Below, piece by piece: positions 51,789 through 60,748 of a stretch of 64,000 bases of DNA. Within the stretch, counting starts at the first letter, position 1. Each line of letters opens with the position of its first letter. The DNA is taken from assembly GCA_029232285.1 (NCBI GenBank), contig JAOXFI010000010.1, positions 43,954-107,953 of the forward strand, given 5' to 3'. The notes beneath the pieces were generated by a model. The model worked only from the letters and a program-made list of their open reading frames with translations. It was not told the origin of the DNA and made no database searches. A program made the translations under genes and the position numbers. The DNA is from Agmasoma carcini (nom. nud.). Lineage: Eukaryota; Microsporidia; Thelohaniidae.

Positions 51789-53203
51789 AAGTACTCCAAA
51801 AAAACGGGCACCTCAAAAACCTTGTTAAAAAGGCGTGAATTTCTGAATAACAAAATAATATGAGTTTAAAAGTATGAGTATATCTATAATATTTATGCTT
51901 TTTAAATTGCACATTTTATATAAACTTTTTTGAAAATTTTTATAATTTTTTAATTAAAAACTAATAAAAAAACCAGACATATTTGTTTAATATGATGTAT
52001 GACCACCTTTTGCAGCAAAAATTTTCTTTTATTCTGATACTCATAGAATCTACTAGTGTTCTACAATCTAAATAATCAATATCATACTACATTTCACTAA
52101 TTTTTGATAATAAATGCACCTTGTTTTCAAAAACAATATATCTTACCTTTTGTTTTAAATAATTCATAGATGTTCTATAGGGTAAAGATCTGGGCTCTGT
52201 AAAGGCCATTCTAACACCTTGATGTTTATATATTAAAAAACTCTGATGCTATTTTACTTTTATGCTTTAGGTCATTGTTTTGTTAACATTTATATTTTGA
52301 AAATTGGAATTTTCGTGCACTCTCATTTAAATTATAGCTTTATATTTAGGTATAATATAGTGCATTTAAAATTCTATCTAAAAATACTAAATTTCTTATA
52401 CCATTTCTACTCATACAACCCCGAACAAATACTTTCTTCTCACTATAATTGACAGTTTCATTTATAGGTGCTGATTTTCTTTCTTCAACTTACACCTTTT
52501 GCCTCTTAGAGTCATAAAATGTTAAAAAAACTTTCATCTAAAAAATAACATCGCTAAAATAGTCTTTAGCTTCAAATAACTACATCTTTGCAATTATTAA
52601 TCTGTTTATTATTCGTAAATTCGATAATTTTGGCTTAGAAGAAGGATGAATACAACTAAAGTTTTTTTTTAGGAAAAGGCGCACATTTTTATCACAGGCA
52701 CAAGCATTTAATTTAATTTTTTTAATTTTTTTGATATTAATGGAATGTGGTGTAGGATTTTTTATTGATCTTTTTTAAATTTGTTTAATATTGCTAAAAT
52801 CAATTTCTTCCTGCCACTATTGCCTTTTCTTTTATCTTCTTTATCATTCTTGTATTTTCTAACGTGATCTTGTATTGTAGATTATTTCAAGTCTATTTTT
52901 ACACTGATTTTACGTATTAAAAACCCATAGAAAATAGCTGAAATTTTCAATTTTTGTTCAAATTCAGAAAAATGTTTACTCATTAGAGTATTTATTTTTT
53001 ATTTATAGTTTTATAAGGAAGGAAAATTCTATGGTATTTATTCTAGGTGTCCGGTTTTTTTATTGGTTTTTAAAATATAATTTTATCAATAGTCAAAAGA
53101 GTAAATATGAAATGCGCGATTTAAAAATAAAATAGATATACTATTAAACTCAATTTTTTTATTCAAAAATTTATACTTTTTATATAATCTTTTTGGAGTA
53201 CTG
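51789..53203 (-). mobile_element. Tc1-like transposon, family C, full length
   Basis: Both ends carry AGTACTCCAAAAA in inverted orientation and are flanked by TA (51787-51788 and 53204-53205). Inverted similarity extends over roughly 150 bp into the element. It is the complete sister of the truncated copy at 26300-27462 and lies in the opposite orientation. Its right edge abuts the dispersed repeat at 53204-53355. Confidence 0.8.
51990..52985 (-). pseudogene. Tc1-like transposase, family C, broken
   Basis: Read on the minus strand, the catalytic landmark WPLQSPDL-x-P-I-E-H-L lies near 52215-52165 and the C-terminus near 52000. The N-terminal region matches the family C sister through TTTTCTATGGG at 52925-52935. 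Stops and frameshifts make it inactive. The + strand ORF at 52246-52452 is antisense to it. Confidence 0.7.
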
Positions 53204-53360
53204 TATATTGAATTATGGCTGATCATTACTTTAATTAATCATAATCTCTAAGACAGTGTAAAAGGTATTTAAAGATGATACCCCTACAGAGAATGGTACA
53301 AGACAATAGACTGAAGATGACAAATACAACTAAGAAGACACGGGTATGGTACCCCAACAA
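53204..53360 (+). repeat. Dispersed repeat, copy 2 (pair with 5372-5515)
   Basis: It shares TATTGAATTATGGCTGA, ATCTCTAAGA, TGGTACA...ACAATAGA and TGGTACCCC with 5372-5515. It starts exactly at the TA next to the Tc1-like element. Confidence 0.6.
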
Positions 53361-53489
53361 CACATAAATAAATCCCTTTTGGTGCAACATATCACAAATA
53401 CTTAGTTATCCTTGGGTCCCGACAATATAATATAAATTGGGTAGATTATAAACATAATTGTGGTGAAAATATAAAAAAATTTAAATTGA

Positions 53490-53760
53490 AAAAATGCACC
53501 CAAAACAATATTATAAAATAATAAGAGATGAATTTAAAACGATTATATTCTTGAGAAGAGAAGGATTATTAAATGAGACTGTCAAAGAAAGAAATTACCA
53601 ATGCTGCGGTTGAGAGTTTAGAAAGGGAAAGAAAAAAAAAGAAATTATACTAAGATTGAATTACAGAAACCAAAATTGTAAAACTTATTCTTAACTAGAT
53701 TTACTCAATAAAATTTAATTTTTTTAAATTTGAACCACAGGATTGGTACCATATTAACAA
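53490..53760 (+). pseudogene. Merlin transposase N-terminal fragment
   Basis: The + strand reads YYKIIRDEFKTIIFLRREG then LLNETVKERNYQCCG, and later LRLNYRNQNCKTYS. This L-x-x-x-G-L-L...C-C-G...N-C-K layout resembles the zinc-binding N-terminus of Merlin/ISXO2 transposases. Only this part is recognisable. Confidence 0.45.
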
Positions 53761-54279
53761 AACAGAAATATGAGTTTGGTACTTTATTTCACGATAAAAA
53801 CATAATATAGAACAGTACATTAATCACCTGACACAGTAGTGATGCTGTATATAATGGAATAGTGTTTTCAGGTATTCTGCTATAAATAATTCCAATGTTA
53901 ATAAAATGATAGGCTCTGTACAAAAACCCGATCAAATTGATAAAAAAAATATGAGTAACGGGTGTGTCTTTTGTATTGTGATAGACAGTCTTAACTAGTA
54001 GAAAACAATGTTATATCAAATGATAATATAATATAAAGGAATAAAGTGGTTGGTCCATGGGTAAATGATTGTAGGTATTTTTATGTTGAAATAAGAGACA
54101 GATCAATATTAATACTAATAATTCAAAGAGATGTTTGGGTTTAGTAAGGTTCGATTATCTTAATGTTTGAATTACACATTCAAACTATATTGACACACTG
54201 ACTGTACGTGCACAATCAAGCAACAGAGAGATAGTTGGTTGATTTCAAAATTAAGTTGATTAAGATAAGAAATATAGCA
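53761..54279. other. AT-rich region, nothing recognised
   Basis: The stretch between the Merlin fragment and the LTR-like repeat contains no supported gene. Confidence 0.4.
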
Positions 54280-54870
54280 TTAAATACTGCTCTTCGATGA
54301 GTCCAGACCTCCACGTGGTAACGTTGGAAACAACGGCTAATTGGGCTAAAGCATGGCCGTGGAGGATACAGATAACCTTGTTCACTATCAGAGTCTGGTT
54401 TGCGGTCGATAGACAGACACCTCTTCTCCATTGGCAGGTAAGTGCCACTTCTTTAAGATATAAGCTGGTTGGTGTGTGTAATAGCACTAAGCCCAACTAC
54501 AACCGAATTCTATAGTTTGGCGTCTTTAAAGTCTTACTATCACCATCTAAGATAGCATGACAATCAAGTTTTTCTACTGCCTTTTACCAAAGCACGAATA
54601 GTGTATGGACATTAATATCTGTTTTCCTCCTTTCTATATTTTATTATTTTGTTTAATTTAAGAGTTTTTACTTGCTGGTTCATGTTTTCCCCTATGGTAA
54701 GTTTATTGATAATTAAAATTCTTTGTAGAAAACGTGAATATTAGCGGAAAGGTTTCCAATCAATACTACTTTGTGCTGTTTGTGTTTTTCTTTTTTCATA
54801 CTTTTGCCTAAGCAAGCATATTGGACAAATAAATCTTTTATTATTAGCATTAAATACTTTCCATTGTCAT
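54280..54870 (+). repeat. LTR-like dispersed repeat, copy 3 (best preserved)
   Basis: It aligns along its length with 1-535 and 17990-18440. Its first 200 bp (54290-54490) are notably more G+C rich than the rest of the window (for example ACCTCCACGTGGTAACGTTG), as expected of a younger copy before AT decay. Antisense and sense ORFs inside it are fortuitous. Ends and target duplication are not defined. Confidence 0.55.
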
Positions 54871-55642
54871 TTGAATTTTAGTTAAAAAAAATTACTGGTG
54901 ATATTTTCATCACATTATTACAAAATATAAAAAAGTTTTTAAAACATTTGTTGTATTCCTACAAGCACCCTTGGTTGAAATAAATGCGTTATTATATAAA
55001 AATATATGATTAAATTTATAAAATATAATTTTGATAATTGGTATTAAATGTAAAAAATACCGGTAAAAGCGGGTTAACGAAAGTGTTAGAAGAAATATGA
55101 ATTGTATCATCTTTTTTAAACAAAAAAGGTATAAAAGGTTAGGTGTCTTGTTCAATCCTATCTAAAAGCTACATAAAAATAACAGAACAACCATGGTTTA
55201 TCATTTCAGTATTCTTACCTTTTCAGTGCATACACACTGATACATAATTTGATCAATTCAAAGCTAGTAGTTCATTACAGTTAAAACAACACCATAATCT
55301 TAAAAGGCTGCACATTTGCATCTTTAACAACAAATCAAATATATATTCACTGGGTTTTGCTAATAATTCTACCGGTGTACATTGCATAATTTATGAATAT
55401 TTTGTTATTTTTTAAATCCCAAATCCAAACATTTCCAAAATTATTTTAATTATATAAAAATATATTCACAATATATAAATAACATTTAAAAATATTAATG
55501 CAACCTATCAATCTTATTATAAGTTGTACATAATAACTAACAAAAAATATTAATGCAACATATCATAATAATAAATTAAAAAATATTTTTCTATTTTGTT
55601 TATGCTTTCAATTATTTAAAAAAAATATTTTTTATTCACCAA
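54871..55642. other. AT-rich region upstream of PIS1
   Basis: No gene is seen. A direct repeat, AAAATATTAATGCAAC, occurs at about 55489 and 55543. Confidence 0.5.
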
Positions 55643-56197
55643 ATGAATTTAAATGTTATTTTTAACATTCCAAACCTTATTGACTATACAAGAATATTAT
55701 TATTATTATTTAGTGTTCATGCATCAGGTACTTTATTTGTAATTTTATATTCAATTTCTGGCGGTCTTGATTTATTTGATGGAATGACTGCTCGTTACTT
55801 CCACCAAACATCTAAGCTAGGCGAAGTATTGGATATGGCCACTGATTGTGCAGCAGTATGCGTAGCTAGCTATAAGGCTAGATATGGACTCTCTTATGTT
55901 GTTCTTGATATCATATCACACTTCTTAACCTTTGTATTATCATCTATGAAAGGGGTCACTTTTAAGAAAGGAACAGGCTTGCTAGCAATTTATTTTAAAA
56001 AGGAAGTCATATTCACCTTTTGTTTATGTTCTGAAGCTTGCTTTTTAGTCAAATATTACTTTAAGAAGAAAAATCTATTATTGAGACTTTTAGATCACTT
56101 TTTGACTTTTATGTTGTTTTTAAAAGGTTTCTTTTATATGCTTTCATCTGTAAAAGCTATTTGTGAATTAAGTGAAATACCACCATCAGTTCAATAA
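55643..56197 (+). CDS. PIS1: CDP-diacylglycerol-inositol 3-phosphatidyltransferase
   Basis: A 184-residue multi-pass membrane enzyme, most likely phosphatidylinositol synthase, joining inositol to CDP-diacylglycerol at the ER. The CDP-alcohol phosphotransferase signature is complete at residues 43-68: D-x2-D-G-x2-A-R-x8-G-x3-D-x3-D (D43, D46, G47, A50, R51, G60, D64, D68). N-P/N-L-I-D-Y-x-R at the start matches the PI synthase opening (P-N-L-I-G-Y-x-R). Four to five further hydrophobic segments follow. It is slightly shorter than yeast Pis1 (220). The stop overlaps AATAAA. It converges with the Pcf11 gene. Confidence 0.92.
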   Translation: MNLNVIFNIPNLIDYTRILLLLFSVHASGTLFVILYSISGGLDLFDGMTARYFHQTSKLGEVLDMATDCAAVCVASYKARYGLSYVVLDIISHFLTFVLSSMKGVTFKKGTGLLAIYFKKEVIFTFCLCSEACFLVKYYFKKKNLLLRLLDHFLTFMLFLKGFFYMLSSVKAICELSEIPPSVQ

Positions 56198-56244
56198 ATA
56201 CTTCTTAATGGTAAAAATATTAATTATAGAATAGTATTATAATA

Positions 56245-56460
56245 TAGCTAACCATGCCTGACCATGACCATGACTATGACTATGACTGACTATGATTGAA
56301 CATGATTGAACATGACTAACCATGAGTAACCATGATTGACAATGATTGACAATGACCACGATTGATCATGATTAGCCACGACTGATCATGATTAACCGCT
56401 ACCGACCATGACTTACCTGACAAGGCATGACCGACCTATGAATGACCCATAACTTACTTA
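56245..56460. repeat. TGACCATGACTATGA degenerate array
   Basis: Variable 10-15 bp units (TGACCATGAC, TGATTGAACA, CACGACTGATCATGAT) lie between the convergent PIS1 and Pcf11 genes. Confidence 0.9.
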
Positions 56461-56478
56461 ACATAAACAATTTATTTT

Positions 56479-57240
56479 CTATATAACACATTCTCTATGT
56501 GCAACCTCATTCTCATTTACCTTAACTGCATCAATCAAAACCCACTTCTCTCCTTCATCGTCCCACCTTTTCTTCATAATTTCATTACACATTGAACAAT
56601 TTCTATATTTCTTATCATAATCAATGTTTATGTTTTCTTTTGATACTTCAACATTAATAATCTTCTCTTCATATTTCATAAAGAATTCTCTTCTTCTTAC
56701 TTTAAAGCTTGTCTTCCTTTGATGGTTGTCCAAGTGCAATCCAAAGTCTTTCTCCATGGTCAAAGGAAATCTCAATCCACACAACTTACATTGAAGCGTG
56801 TAATATAAAAATGAAGGATCAGCTCTTGGAAGTTCATAATTATTTTTAGTTTCACACCTGAAAATAAATTTATCAAATACAGAATCATCATTGGTAGCAT
56901 CACACAGACCTGGTATGAAGTCATTGTTGCTAAATTCATTGGTCTTAACCTTCTTAGTATGTTCAGATGGACCATCATCAACACTCTCTACATCTAAATG
57001 ATGATCAGCTATGCAATCAATGCTAAATATGCTTTTACCAACACTCTCATACACATCATTTTCTTGATTGTTAGAAATAAGTAAATTTTCTAAGTTTCCT
57101 TTATTTATGTTATTTTCTACAAATAAACCACATAAATGAAGAACATCACTTCTATTTGTCTCTAATAAAATGTTAAGATAGTTTTTCTGTGTCTTATCTT
57201 TAGATGAATACTTCCTTAAGAATTTTTGTAACAAGTCCAT
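56479..57240 (-). CDS. PCF11: Pcf11-like mRNA 3'-end processing factor (C-terminal half only)
   Basis: A 253-residue protein matching the C-terminal zinc-finger part of Pcf11, a subunit of cleavage factor IA. Finger 1: C151-K-L-C154-G-L-R-F ... H169-L-D-N-H173. Finger 2: C215-S-M-C218 ... W-D-D-E-G-E-K-W-V-L-I-D-A-V-K-V-N ... H248-R-E-C251, very close to the Pcf11 finger (C-x-x-C...W-D-D-E...E-W-V...D-A-V...H-x-x-C). The N-terminal CTD-interacting domain of yeast Pcf11 (626 residues total) is not recognisable. Residues 1-145 are low complexity and acidic. A stop followed directly by AAATAAA closes the gene. Confidence 0.85.
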   Translation of the reverse strand: MDLLQKFLRKYSSKDKTQKNYLNILLETNRSDVLHLCGLFVENNINKGNLENLLISNNQENDVYESVGKSIFSIDCIADHHLDVESVDDGPSEHTKKVKTNEFSNNDFIPGLCDATNDDSVFDKFIFRCETKNNYELPRADPSFLYYTLQCKLCGLRFPLTMEKDFGLHLDNHQRKTSFKVRRREFFMKYEEKIINVEVSKENINIDYDKKYRNCSMCNEIMKKRWDDEGEKWVLIDAVKVNENEVAHRECVI

Positions 57241-57269
57241 GTGAAAATTTTTTGTTTAGACCTAAAATA

Positions 57270-57465
57270 TAATAATATATTGGTTAGTTAAATTATAGTT
57301 AGGTTATGGTTAGTTAGATAAATTAGTTAGGTTATGGTTAGTTAGATAGATTAGTTAGATAGATTAGTTAGACAGATTAGTTAGTCAGGTTAGTTAGTCA
57401 GGTTAGTTAGTCAGGTTAGTTAGACATGTCAGTCAAATTAGTTAGTTAGACATGCCAATCAATTT
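57270..57465. repeat. TTAGTTAGTCAGG/TTAGATAGA tandem array
   Basis: Units of TTAGTTAGGTTATGG, TTAGTTAGATAGA and TTAGTTAGTCAGG lie upstream of Pcf11. Confidence 0.95.
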
Positions 57466-57607
57466 TGTTATAGATTTATTTATGTTATAATTATTTATGC
57501 TATACTATCAATCATGTCCAATCTTTCAATTCATTACAATAAATTATATTTAATTACATTAAAACAACACAAACAAATGCATAAAAATATTTTTAACTAT
57601 TATTTTA

Positions 57608-57826
57608 TTACATAAAAGAAAACAAATCAATTATATCTTCAAACTTTAAAGGCTCAATACCAATCATATTCACACTCTCCTCAACATCAATCTTAACTTT
57701 CGTATTCCTTTCAACTATCTCTCTAATGTTCGTATATCTCTTTAGATCTTTAACTCTCTTATGCTTTTTATGCACAAACTTTCTATCAGGACTGTAATTC
57801 TCATGCTCAGAATCTATGGAGAACAT
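57608..57826 (-). CDS. Hypothetical small basic protein, 72 residues
   Basis: An unrecognised protein. Residues 1-45 are basic (K-K-H-K-R-V-K-D-L-K-R-Y) and would suit a nuclear or nucleolar protein; the C-terminus is acidic and hydrophobic. No signal peptide or membrane segment is seen. AAAAATTTTAAAAACCAAGTC precedes the ATG at slightly greater distance than usual. It lies between Pcf11 and the RRM-like gene, all on the minus strand. Confidence 0.6.
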   Translation of the reverse strand: MFSIDSEHENYSPDRKFVHKKHKRVKDLKRYTNIREIVERNTKVKIDVEESVNMIGIEPLKFEDIIDLFSFM

Positions 57827-57904
57827 GACTTGGTTTTTAAAATTTTTTGAAATAGAAAAGAGAGGGAGAAAAATAAGTAAAAATTTTGAAATTATAAATA
57901 TTTA

Positions 57905-58110
57905 TTATAACTATGATCATGGCTGTGACTAACTATGACAATGGTTGACTATGATCATGGCTTGTGACTAACTATGACAATGGCTGACTATGATCATGGT
58001 TTTTGACTAACTATGATCATGGCTTGTGACTATCTATGACCATGAGGACTAACTATGACCATGGCTTGTGACTAATTATGATCATGGCTAACTTGACCGA
58101 TTATACCAAC
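57905..58110. repeat. CTATGATCATGGCTTGTGACTAA tandem array
   Basis: Seven or so units of 20-28 bp around ACTATGATCATGGCT and GTGACTAACTATGA. A string GATTCGAACTC just beyond (58151-58161) mimics a tRNA T-arm on the minus strand, but no tRNA fold is found. Confidence 0.9.
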
Positions 58111-58214
58111 TATGACCGACATAAAATTATAAAAATAAGCTTTATACAAGATTCGAACTCATACCCTTCATCAATTTACAACATATCTTAAATATTAAAA
58201 TTTATTAAAAATGT

Positions 58215-58946
58215 CTATAGTTTATGAATGTATGCCTTAGGACCTAATCTTTTCTTATTCTCATTAAAAGCATCCATAAAATCTGACATTTTTGACTTTT
58301 CAACTTTAATCACTGCACTAACAAGCCCATCCTTAGAAAATCTATCAACCTTAACAATTTTCACCATATTAAAACATTTAGACACTTTTTTATAGTTTAT
58401 ACTCTTCTTAAGGTTACCAAGCTTAACACTAAATACCTTTTCTCTACTATTTAAGCTTTCAATCCTAAGAATCTTCTTTAATTTATATTCTTTATTCATA
58501 TCCAAATATTTACAGCTTACGATATACTTAAGATCTTCTTTTCTTACTGAAAATACTTCTGTAAACTTACTTAAGTATTCTTTTAAACCTTCTATTGTTA
58601 TTTCATAAGGAACATCTCTAATTATATATTTTCTAATTCCTAAGTCTTTCTCCAAATCATCTTTACACTTATACTCGTAATAGAATAGATTATTGTTCTT
58701 ATACTTAGATTTATACCTACTTAACTTCATAATATAGGTACTTATCACTATATTTCCTACAATTTCATATTTTCTTTTTGGTATTCCATTGTTAAATGGA
58801 ATGTTATGTATCTCTTCATTTAGATCAAAAGTAACACTTCTACGTGTAGAAGTGCTTGTATCAGAGTCTAAACTCTTGTTTTGTTCATTAGTTAGTATCT
58901 GAGATGGCACATGTAAGTTGCTTTTTTCGTTTAATAGTTGAGTCAT
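58215..58946 (-). CDS. Probable RRM-like RNA-binding protein
   Basis: A 243-residue protein that I cannot name. Residues about 107-190 look like an RRM: Y-I-I-R-D-V-P-Y-E-I-T as the RNP2-like strand, then I-E-G-L-K-E-Y-L-S-K-F-T-E-V-F-S-V as helix and strand, and later a K-V-F-S-V-K-L-G-N-L strand that may begin a second repeat ending with S-A-V-I-K-V-E-K. The N-terminal 50 residues are Ser/Thr-rich and probably disordered. The start follows AAAAAAATTTTTTTACCAGT. It is divergent from eL32. The RRM call is by pattern only. Confidence 0.6.
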   Translation of the reverse strand: MTQLLNEKSNLHVPSQILTNEQNKSLDSDTSTSTRRSVTFDLNEEIHNIPFNNGIPKRKYEIVGNIVISTYIMKLSRYKSKYKNNNLFYYEYKCKDDLEKDLGIRKYIIRDVPYEITIEGLKEYLSKFTEVFSVRKEDLKYIVSCKYLDMNKEYKLKKILRIESLNSREKVFSVKLGNLKKSINYKKVSKCFNMVKIVKVDRFSKDGLVSAVIKVEKSKMSDFMDAFNENKKRLGPKAYIHKL

Positions 58947-59150
58947 ACTGGTAAAAAAATTTTTTTATTAAATTTATGCATGTATTAATAAAATTAAATA
59001 AACATAATAAACATATAAATTGATTAAATATGGTGTAATTTGTCCAAATATAGGTTTATTGAATATATTTATATTTAAATTATAGTATATATTTAAAATT
59101 AGTGAAATATTTAAAATAAAAAAATCTATTTTGCATAAAAAAATTTATTT

Positions 59151-59165
59151 AAAAATTTTACCCAT
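59151..59165 (+). promoter_or_regulatory. AAATTT/CCC start signature of eL32
   Basis: AAAAATTTTACCCAT sits directly before the ATG and is almost identical to the eL29 signature. Confidence 0.7.
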
Positions 59166-59582
59166 ATGGTGAAAGACTTGAGTCCGGTCCAACCGATCCT
59201 TAAGTTTAGAGGAGAGTTCAAGAAGAGACAGTTTCTAAGACATCACAGTGAAAGATATGCTAGAGTAAAGCCAGCATGGAGAAAACCAAGAGGTTTAGAT
59301 AACAGAGTTAGAAAGAAGTACAAGGGTACCAGAATTATGCCTAATAAGAGGTTTAGAAAGCCAAAGGCAGTAAGAGATATTCATCCAGATGGTTATAGAA
59401 ATGTGCTTGTTTATAATGTTGGTGATTTAGAACCACTTAAGGTGTTGAATGGAAGATATTCAGTTACTATTGGACATCAAGTTGGAGCTAGAAAGAGATC
59501 TGATATAGCAAATGTTGCAAGTCTTTATGGAATGAAATTAACGAATGGAACCGCTCGTTTGGAAACTGAAATTCAAGAATAA
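59166..59582 (+). CDS. RPL32: 60S ribosomal protein eL32
   Basis: A 138-residue large-subunit ribosomal protein. F-L-R-H-H-S-E-R-Y-A-R-V-K-P-A-W-R-K-P-R-G-L-D-N-R-V-R matches the eL32 core (F-x-R-H-Q-S-D-R-Y...W-R-K-P-R-G-I-D-N-R-V-R) at residues 23-49; L-V-Y-N-V-G-D-L-E-P-L and A-R-K-R-x-D-I-A complete it. Length is normal. The ATG follows AAAAATTTTACCCAT, and the stop overlaps AATAAA (59578-59583). No intron is seen. Confidence 0.97.
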   Translation: MVKDLSPVQPILKFRGEFKKRQFLRHHSERYARVKPAWRKPRGLDNRVRKKYKGTRIMPNKRFRKPKAVRDIHPDGYRNVLVYNVGDLEPLKVLNGRYSVTIGHQVGARKRSDIANVASLYGMKLTNGTARLETEIQE

Positions 59583-59609
59583 ATTTTATTATTTAAAAGA
59601 TTTTCTTAT

Positions 59610-59920
59610 ATTGTTTAGTCAGCTTAGTTAGTCAGTTTGGTTAGTTAGTCAGATTAGTTAGTCAAGTCAGCTTATTTAGTCAGATTAGTTAGTTAGTCAG
59701 TTTGGTTAGTTAGTCAGATTACTTAGTCAGTCAGATTACTTAGTCAAGTCAGTTTGGTTAGTTAGTTAGTTTGGTTAGTTAGTCAAGTCAGTTTGGTTAG
59801 TTAGTCAAGTCAGTTTGGTTAGTTAGTCAAGTCAGTTTGGTTAGTTAGTTTGGTTAGTTAGTCAGTCAGATTAGTCAATCAGATTAGTTAATCAGATTAG
59901 TTAGTTAGATAATTTTATTT
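59610..59920. repeat. TTAGTTAGTCAGTTTGG tandem array
   Basis: Some 18 units combining TTAGTTAGTCA, AGTTTGG and AGATTA. It is the longest array of the right-hand gene block and fills nearly the whole spacer between eL32 and the RNA triphosphatase gene. Confidence 0.95.
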
Positions 59921-59934
59921 CTAAAAAATTTTAT

Positions 59935-60534
59935 ATGGATGGTTTGAAGATTGATGTTGAAAAGCCAATGAATATAATGAAAGAGTATCTAGAAAGTCAT
60001 AGAGATTGTGAGATAGAGGCAAGACTGGGTAAGATCATGTCTTTTGGCAATGAAAGACTTATTCTTGAGTCTAATGGACCAATAATATTTAAAAAGCTAC
60101 CAAAGCACTTTTCATTTGTCAGTGGTGTTAGTGAAGAAGATTTCAATAAAATCAAGCTTGATCTTGAAATGACAGAAACTAATGATAAAGTGACAATATT
60201 TAAATATTATAGAAAAATACAATCAGAAAATAAAATTAGGTATGAGAAGAAGGTACGAAAGTGTAATTTTGATATTTATTTGCCTGATTTTTCATATGAT
60301 GTGAGGATTAGTGTTAGTAGTGAAGATGAGGTGAAGCCAATTCCTCTTAAGCCAAAGGCTGAGAGAATAAGAAATAGAAAGTCTTATGAATTTAATGAAT
60401 ATGTATTTGATTTAACAAGAGTTACGAGTGATAGTTTGAAAATATTTGAGGTTGAAGTTGAAGCTAAAGATAAAGAATTTTCTGTTGATGAATTTTTAAA
60501 AATTGCTGGTAATTTAAATAAACTTTTTTTATAA
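59935..60534 (+). CDS. CET1: mRNA capping RNA 5'-triphosphatase (Cet1 type)
   Basis: A 199-residue nuclear enzyme that removes the gamma phosphate from nascent RNA before capping. It belongs to the metal-dependent tunnel (TTM) triphosphatases typical of fungi and microsporidia, unlike the cysteine-phosphatase type of animals. C-E-I-E-A-R-L-G (E26, E28) is the first metal-binding strand; F-E-V-E-V-E (171-176) is the last; basic strands K-K-V-R-K (105-109) and R-I-R-N-R-K (144-149) line the tunnel, with Y-V-F-D-L-T-R-V between. It is far shorter than yeast Cet1 (549) because the N-terminal extension is missing. It follows an array-filled spacer; TAAAAAATTTTAT precedes the ATG. Confidence 0.88.
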   Translation: MDGLKIDVEKPMNIMKEYLESHRDCEIEARLGKIMSFGNERLILESNGPIIFKKLPKHFSFVSGVSEEDFNKIKLDLEMTETNDKVTIFKYYRKIQSENKIRYEKKVRKCNFDIYLPDFSYDVRISVSSEDEVKPIPLKPKAERIRNRKSYEFNEYVFDLTRVTSDSLKIFEVEVEAKDKEFSVDEFLKIAGNLNKLFL

Positions 60535-60725
60535 ATCATGTAAGTGTATTATGTAAATATATTATGCAAATGCATTATGCAAATGCATTATGTAAATATA
60601 TAAATTATGTAAGTGTATTATGTTAATGAATTATGTAAATATATAAATTATGTAAGTGTATTATGTTAATGAATTATGCAAGTGCATTATGTAAATATAT
60701 TATGTAAATATATAAATTATGTAAA
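60535..60725. repeat. TTATGTAAATATATTATGCAAATGCA tandem array
   Basis: Units of ATTATGTAAGTGTATTATG and ATTATGTAAATATATAA separate the triphosphatase from its tandem paralogue. Confidence 0.95.
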
Positions 60726-60748
60726 TGCATAAAATATTTTATTTATCC

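Noticed and set aside
54290..54345. A hammerhead-ribozyme-like string (GATGAGTCC...GGAAAC) in the LTR-like repeat
   Set aside because: The core reads TCGATGA rather than CTGATGA, and GTCC does not find its GGAC partner before GAAA; the two other copies do not keep the motif.
58140..58210. A minus-strand tRNA suggested by GATTCGAACTC
   Set aside because: A T-arm can be drawn, but no acceptor partner or anticodon stem exists in the flanking sequence.
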